64,000 bases of DNA, taken from positions 27,111 through 91,110 of the forward strand of contig DAOUCM010000094.1 of assembly GCA_034431895.1 (NCBI GenBank), in the 5' to 3' direction. Origin of the DNA: JAABUE01 sp034431895 (lineage in GTDB: Bacteria > Chloroflexota > Anaerolineae > Anaerolineales > Villigracilaceae). The position numbers and the translations under genes are program-made. How positions within the stretch are numbered: the first letter of the stretch is position 1; each line of letters opens with the position of its first letter. Below the pieces are notes generated by a model that ran no database searches, was not told where the DNA came from, and was given only the letters and a program-made list of their open reading frames with translations. Shown here piece after piece: positions 60,478-64,000 of the stretch.

Positions 60478-60497
60478 TGGTTGACTCTCCTGTAAAA
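60478..60497 (-). repeat. Shared leader sequence, copy 2
   Basis: Carries TTTTTACAGGAGAGTCAACC on the minus strand, matching 58433-58451. It includes the ribosome-binding site for the AT-rich lipoprotein. Confidence 0.6.
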
Positions 60498-60500
60498 AGA

Positions 60501-60854
60501 TCATCTTTTAACGCAAAGGCGCAAATGCCAACGTGCATAGCCTTCAGGTGGTTCACTGCAAGCCAAGGCGGTGATTTTCGCCCGTTGGTCACCGCTGATT
60601 TTGATGGGCCTGCCTGGCCGTGGCCGATCCTCTAGCATCTTCAAACCCTTTTCTCGGTATTGGGCTGCCCAAAGAGAAAGTGTCGGAAGTGCAATGCCTA
60701 ATGTTTCGGCCACTACGGTGTAGGTCTTTCCACGATCTAGCTCTAATAGGCCGAGTGCACGGCGATATGACCTGGCTTTCAATTTGCCCTTGCTGATCAG
60801 GGTTTCGATATACTCTCGATCGGTTTGTATGAGTTGTACATGTTGTTTTTTCAT
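60501..60854 (-). pseudogene. IS630-family transposase, N-terminal remnant
   Basis: 117 residues of the helix-turn-helix DNA-binding part of an IS630-type transposase (RSYRRALGLLELDRGKTYTVVAETLG ... GARPGRPIKISGDQRAKITALACSEPPEGYARWHLRL) end abruptly after WHLRL, where the full protein should continue with the catalytic DDE domain. The 3' part is missing, replaced by the AT-rich lipoprotein leader. It suggests an insertion or deletion event at this point. No flanking IS ends are obvious. Confidence 0.85.
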
Positions 60855-60956
60855 CCTGCCATTTTCTACCATCTGGCAGATTTTGTCAAAACATTCGTCA
60901 ATTTAGTTTACGGAGTAGTTACTAAGGTTTTTGAATAAAATTAACTTTCTTTGCGT

Positions 60957-61066
60957 ACTATAGTATTACCACTCAACATTTGCATTGTCCGCGCAAATCT
61001 TGTTCACGCCGCAATTCAACTGCGGCGCAACGCCAGTTTGGTTGTGGCTGGAGGCTGCAGTATGAA
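60957..61066 (-). repeat. Composite dispersed repeat, copy C
   Basis: An uninterrupted copy of the repeat also found at 9981-10550 (split) and 22258-22395. Minus-strand reading gives AACTGGCGTTGCGCCGCAG, then AGATTTGCGCGG and AATGCAAATGT, ending in TACTATAG, a -10-like sequence directed toward the transposase remnant. Confidence 0.65.
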
Positions 61067-61107
61067 GATATGCGGTAATTTGAGCTGGTCTTAGCAATCC
61101 GAGAGTT

Positions 61108-62178
61108 TTATTTCTCGTAAGGCACGCCGTCTGCGGCCGGCGGGATGGTTTTGCCGATGATGCCGGTCAGAATCAGCATTGTTAGAATGTAGGGCGCCAG
61201 CCCGACGATGTAGGCGTTTTGCAGGAAGGCCCACTGAGACGGAATGACCTCGCGAAAGAGTTGCAATTTGATTTGGAAAGCCTGCGAGGCCCCAAAGACC
61301 AACGCCGCTGCCCAGGCGCCAAACGGCGACCAGTTGCCAAAGATCATGGCGGCCAGGGCAATGAAGCCGCGTCCATTGGTGAGCAACGGCTCGAAGGAGG
61401 GGACGGATTCGAGCGTAAAATAAGCCCCGCCCAGCCCGGCTAACAAACCGCCAATGATGACATTGGCATAGCGCATGAATACGACGTTGATGCCTACCGT
61501 ATCGGCAGCCCTAGGGTGTTCTCCTACTGCGCGTGTGCGCAGTCCCCAGCGGGTATGGAAGAGAACATAATGGGAGAGAATGACCAGCAAAATCGCGGCT
61601 ATCGTCACCGGCTGTTGGTCGAAGATGCGTCCCACCACAGGAATATCAGCCAGAAACGGGATTTGAATGCGCGGCAGAACGCCCGGCGCATGAGGCACCT
61701 GTCCGCCGAAGATGCTGCCTTTCTCGAAGAACAATTGTCGGTTCATGAAGCCGGTGATGCCGACCGCCAGGATATTGATGACCGTCCCGCCGATGATCTG
61801 GTCCACTTTGTAGGTAATCGAAAGCACTGCATGGAGCAGGGCAAACAACCCGCCGGTTAGAATGGCTGCAATCACTCCTGCAATCAAACTAGGCAGCGGG
61901 GCAATTTTGAAAATCGTATTCATGTAAATCGCCGCCAGCCAGCCAAAGAAAGCGGCTGCCAGCATCATGCCCTCGATGCCAATGTTGACCACGCCCGAAC
62001 GCTCACAAAAGATGCCCGAAAGCGCCCCCAGCGTCAGGGGAGTAGCAACGGCAATCGTAGTCGCCAGCAAACTGGTAATAATCACGATAGGGGTGTCTTT
62101 GGTTTTGCCAATCAAGACCACCACGCTGAACAGGATAATGATCACCAACGCAATGACGCCAAAACGTCGCCAGTCCAT
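61108..62178 (-). CDS. BMP-system nucleoside ABC permease (YufQ/NupC-like)
   Basis: This 356-residue permease has about nine to ten membrane helices and matches the second permease of BMP systems: SGIFCERSGVVNIGIEGMML near the start, GTVINILAVGITGFMNR, and the coupling region GLRTRAVGEHPRAADTVGIN. It pairs with the permease immediately upstream (1 bp gap) to form the channel for nucleosides. The downstream gap to the IS remnant contains a dispersed repeat. Confidence 0.92.
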   Translation of the reverse strand: MDWRRFGVIALVIIILFSVVVLIGKTKDTPIVIITSLLATTIAVATPLTLGALSGIFCERSGVVNIGIEGMMLAAAFFGWLAAIYMNTIFKIAPLPSLIAGVIAAILTGGLFALLHAVLSITYKVDQIIGGTVINILAVGITGFMNRQLFFEKGSIFGGQVPHAPGVLPRIQIPFLADIPVVGRIFDQQPVTIAAILLVILSHYVLFHTRWGLRTRAVGEHPRAADTVGINVVFMRYANVIIGGLLAGLGGAYFTLESVPSFEPLLTNGRGFIALAAMIFGNWSPFGAWAAALVFGASQAFQIKLQLFREVIPSQWAFLQNAYIVGLAPYILTMLILTGIIGKTIPPAADGVPYEK

Positions 62179-62179
62179 G

Positions 62180-63319
62180 CTAGCCTCCCCATCCGCGCGT
62201 CAGCACCAGGCGTTCTTCGCGGGCGCGGACACGGTAGATGTAACGGATGATGGCATCGGCAGCCACGAAGAGCAGGATGAGCGCCTGGATGACCGAAATG
62301 ACATCCACCGGAATCTGAGTCAGGAATTGCATGCGCGTCCCCCCGTTGCGCATTCCGGCAAACAAGATGGATGCCAGCACCACCCCCAGGGGGTGCGTCT
62401 TCCCCAGCAGAGCGATAGCAATGGCGTCGAAGCCATAGCCAATCGAAAAGCCGAGTTCGTGGCGATAATTTAGCCCGCTCACCTCGATGGCGCCGGCCAT
62501 CCCCGCCAGCAGACCAGATAAAGCCATCGTCAGGATAATCGTCCGCTTGACGTTGATGCCGGCATACTTGGCCGCAGCGGGATTGGCGCCCACGGTGCGA
62601 ATTTCGAACCCCAGCGTGGTTTTCCAAAGCAGCCACCAGACAATGACAGCCACGATCAGCGCCAACACGAAGCCCCAGTGAATGCGAAAGCCTTCGAAAA
62701 TGACAGGAATGCGCGCGCTTTCTGCTATTTCGGGCGTCCTGGCAATCACGTTGTTGGGATTTTTGTCCTTCATTGGGCCATTCAGCAAGAAAGAGACCAT
62801 GTTGAGGGCAATATAGTTCATCATGATGGTATTGATGACCTCATGCCCGCCCGTGTAGGCTTTCAACGCGCCTGGGATGGCCGCCCATAGCGCGCCAGCC
62901 AGCATACCCAAAAGAATAGCCAGCGGAAGATGAATAATGGTGGGTAAAGAAATGCCGAGCGCATCTGGCAGGGCATAGCCTATCCAGGCCGCCACAACCG
63001 CCCCCAGGGCTAACTGCCCTTCTGCGCCGATGTTGAACAGACCACCCTTGAAGGCCAAGGCAACAGCCAACCCGGCAAAAATATACGGCGAGGCCCATAC
63101 GGCGGTTTCGCTCCAGGCTTTGGCCGAGCCAAAGGCGCCCTGGAACAGCCCCAAATAGGCATACAGGGGGTTGCCTCCTGCTATGAAGATGACCACCGCG
63201 CCGATGAGCATGGCCGTCAACACCGCCAGGACAGGCACCAGCATCGTGTTACCGGCGATTTTCAACAATTTTTGCATTAAGGACTCACGCCCAACAGTTT
63301 GTTCTTCGTTCGATTCCAT
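62180..63319 (-). CDS. BMP-system nucleoside ABC permease (YufP/NupB-like)
   Basis: This 379-residue permease has about nine to ten membrane helices, with the family regions FKGGLFNIGAEGQLALGA, HEVINTIMMNYIALN and GFEIRTVGANPAAAKYAGIN. It forms the heterodimeric channel with the following permease. The start follows CAGAGAGAATT. A perfect hairpin separates it from the binding-protein gene upstream. Confidence 0.92.
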   Translation of the reverse strand: MESNEEQTVGRESLMQKLLKIAGNTMLVPVLAVLTAMLIGAVVIFIAGGNPLYAYLGLFQGAFGSAKAWSETAVWASPYIFAGLAVALAFKGGLFNIGAEGQLALGAVVAAWIGYALPDALGISLPTIIHLPLAILLGMLAGALWAAIPGALKAYTGGHEVINTIMMNYIALNMVSFLLNGPMKDKNPNNVIARTPEIAESARIPVIFEGFRIHWGFVLALIVAVIVWWLLWKTTLGFEIRTVGANPAAAKYAGINVKRTIILTMALSGLLAGMAGAIEVSGLNYRHELGFSIGYGFDAIAIALLGKTHPLGVVLASILFAGMRNGGTRMQFLTQIPVDVISVIQALILLFVAADAIIRYIYRVRAREERLVLTRGWGG

Positions 63320-63342
63320 AATTCTCTCTGAAAGCCCTGACG

Positions 63343-63376
63343 AAAAGGGGAAAGGGTCTCAGCCCTTTCCCCTTTT
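63343..63376 (-). terminator. Perfect 14-bp hairpin between the binding protein and permease genes
   Basis: AAAAGGGGAAAGGG-tctcag-CCCTTTCCCCTTTT. On the minus strand the stem ends in TTTT. In such operons an intergenic hairpin reduces read-through or protects the upstream message, giving more binding protein than permease. Confidence 0.8.
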
Positions 63377-63394
63377 GTGCTAAAAGAGTCGCTC

Positions 63395-64000
63395 TTACGG
63401 TTTGACAGGCGGAACGTTGGTCTTGATGCTTCCGTCCAGCAAGCCGGCGGCAATCTCTTCCATCTTGGCCTTGACCTCGGCCGGCACTTCGTTCTCCAGG
63501 TCATGGTATGGCGCATAGCCAGCATTGCCAAAGTAGTTGCCGGTGGGGAAGTTGCCTTCCTTAGCCATCTTGATCAAGTCATAAACGCCGGGGGTGATGA
63601 GTTTCATGGCGCTCGAGAGCATGCGCGGCGCAGCCTCGGGCAGGGTGTAATACTGATCGGTGTCCACGCCGATAGCATACACACCGCGCTGAGCCGCCGC
63701 AGTGACGGCGCCGTTACCGGTCTTGCCGCCCGCGCCAAAGATCACATCCGCGCCCTGATCGATCATCGAGTTGGCAGTCGCAGCGCCCCATTCGGGGTCA
63801 ACGAAGGTCTTGTCGAAGCCAACGTCGTTGTGATAAACCACGAACACTTCGGTGGTGGTGCCCATCTCCTGGTCGGCATAGGCCGCGCCGGCTCGATAGC
63901 CTTCACCAAAGCGCCATACCGGAGGAACCGCGTCTGTGCCAAGCACGGAGCCAATCTTGTGGCTCTTGCTCATCATGGCGGCCAGCGCGCCCACCAGGAA
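63395..64000 (-). CDS. BMP-family substrate-binding lipoprotein (C-terminal part)
   Basis: The visible 201 residues are the C-terminal part of a BMP/PnrA/Med-type nucleoside-binding protein, continuing past the window edge. Recognisable features are GADVIFGAGGKTGNGAV, the IGVDTDQYYTLP strand and TPGVYDLIKMAKEG. It would bind nucleosides outside the membrane and deliver them to the two permeases encoded after it. Signal peptide and lipobox lie beyond the window. Confidence 0.92.
   Translation of the reverse strand, partial: FLVGALAAMMSKSHKIGSVLGTDAVPPVWRFGEGYRAGAAYADQEMGTTTEVFVVYHNDVGFDKTFVDPEWGAATANSMIDQGADVIFGAGGKTGNGAVTAAAQRGVYAIGVDTDQYYTLPEAAPRMLSSAMKLITPGVYDLIKMAKEGNFPTGNYFGNAGYAPYHDLENEVPAEVKAKMEEIAAGLLDGSIKTNVPPVKP

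Overview
The window looks like chromosome of a free-living bacterium of the phylum Chloroflexota, probably Anaerolineae or a relative. This is an inference from gene content and protein style: a dnaG-rpoD pair without rpsU, an archaeal-type HMG-CoA synthase operon, a methanogen-like hdr-mvh hydrogenase set, paired UbiA-like proteins, and a run of lipoproteins with NBR1-like Ig domains. Base composition is moderately GC-rich except for one clearly AT-rich insert at about 59.1-60.5 kb. I saw no rRNA, tRNA, CRISPR array or prophage.

Layout. 0.1-3 kb: a tandem universal stress protein and a two-subunit class I fumarase, leftward. 3-6.4 kb: an acyl-CoA dehydrogenase and two uncharacterised genes, rightward. 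6.4-9.9 kb: dnaG-rpoD, leftward. 9.9-10.8 kb: a repeat-rich gap with a TIR-flanked element holding four 60-bp repeats. 10.8-13.9 kb: a Fur-family regulator and a Ni/Co ECF transporter (cbiM, cbiQ, cbiO). 13.9-14.7 kb: a membrane protein behind a near-consensus promoter with an embedded SOS-box-like palindrome. 14.9-18.7 kb: HMG-CoA synthase, an RHH/HNH gene pair, a thiolase homologue lacking its catalytic Cys and His, and a DUF35 protein. 18.9-22.9 kb: YitT, a beta-hydroxyacid dehydrogenase, RarD, HIT and a cNMP-binding protein. 23-34.8 kb: the energy block, hdrCBA-mvhDGA plus maturation protease, then a NuoE-NuoF fusion and a Cys-type formate dehydrogenase. 35.2-37.4 kb: two UbiA-family paralogues. 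37.4-45.7 kb: a surface-glycan cluster (two GT-C glycosyltransferases, GT2, Wzz-like protein, O-antigen ligase-like protein, two sulfotransferases) preceded by nine 48-bp palindromic repeats. 45.9-50.2 kb: histidine kinase, alpha/beta hydrolase, RdgB, QueG. 50.2-56.8 kb: six consecutive modular lipoproteins. 56.9-64 kb: a BMP-type nucleoside ABC importer whose ATPase gene is separated from its permeases by AT-rich cargo and an IS630-family remnant.

How the genes work together. The hdr-mvh-fdh block should couple H2 and formate oxidation to NAD(P), ferredoxin and disulfide-type acceptors by flavin-based electron bifurcation. The Ni/Co importer could supply nickel to its hydrogenase. The HMG-CoA synthase operon points to mevalonate-type isoprenoid synthesis, and the UbiA proteins could use such prenyl chains. 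The glycan cluster and lipoprotein array build the cell surface.

The best candidates for something undescribed are the six-gene array of NBR1-like Ig lipoproteins, with a shared N-terminal signature and exchangeable C-terminal modules; the degenerate thiolase inside an otherwise intact HMG-CoA synthase operon; and the invasion of this genome by palindromic repeats, including in-frame insertions into coding genes.
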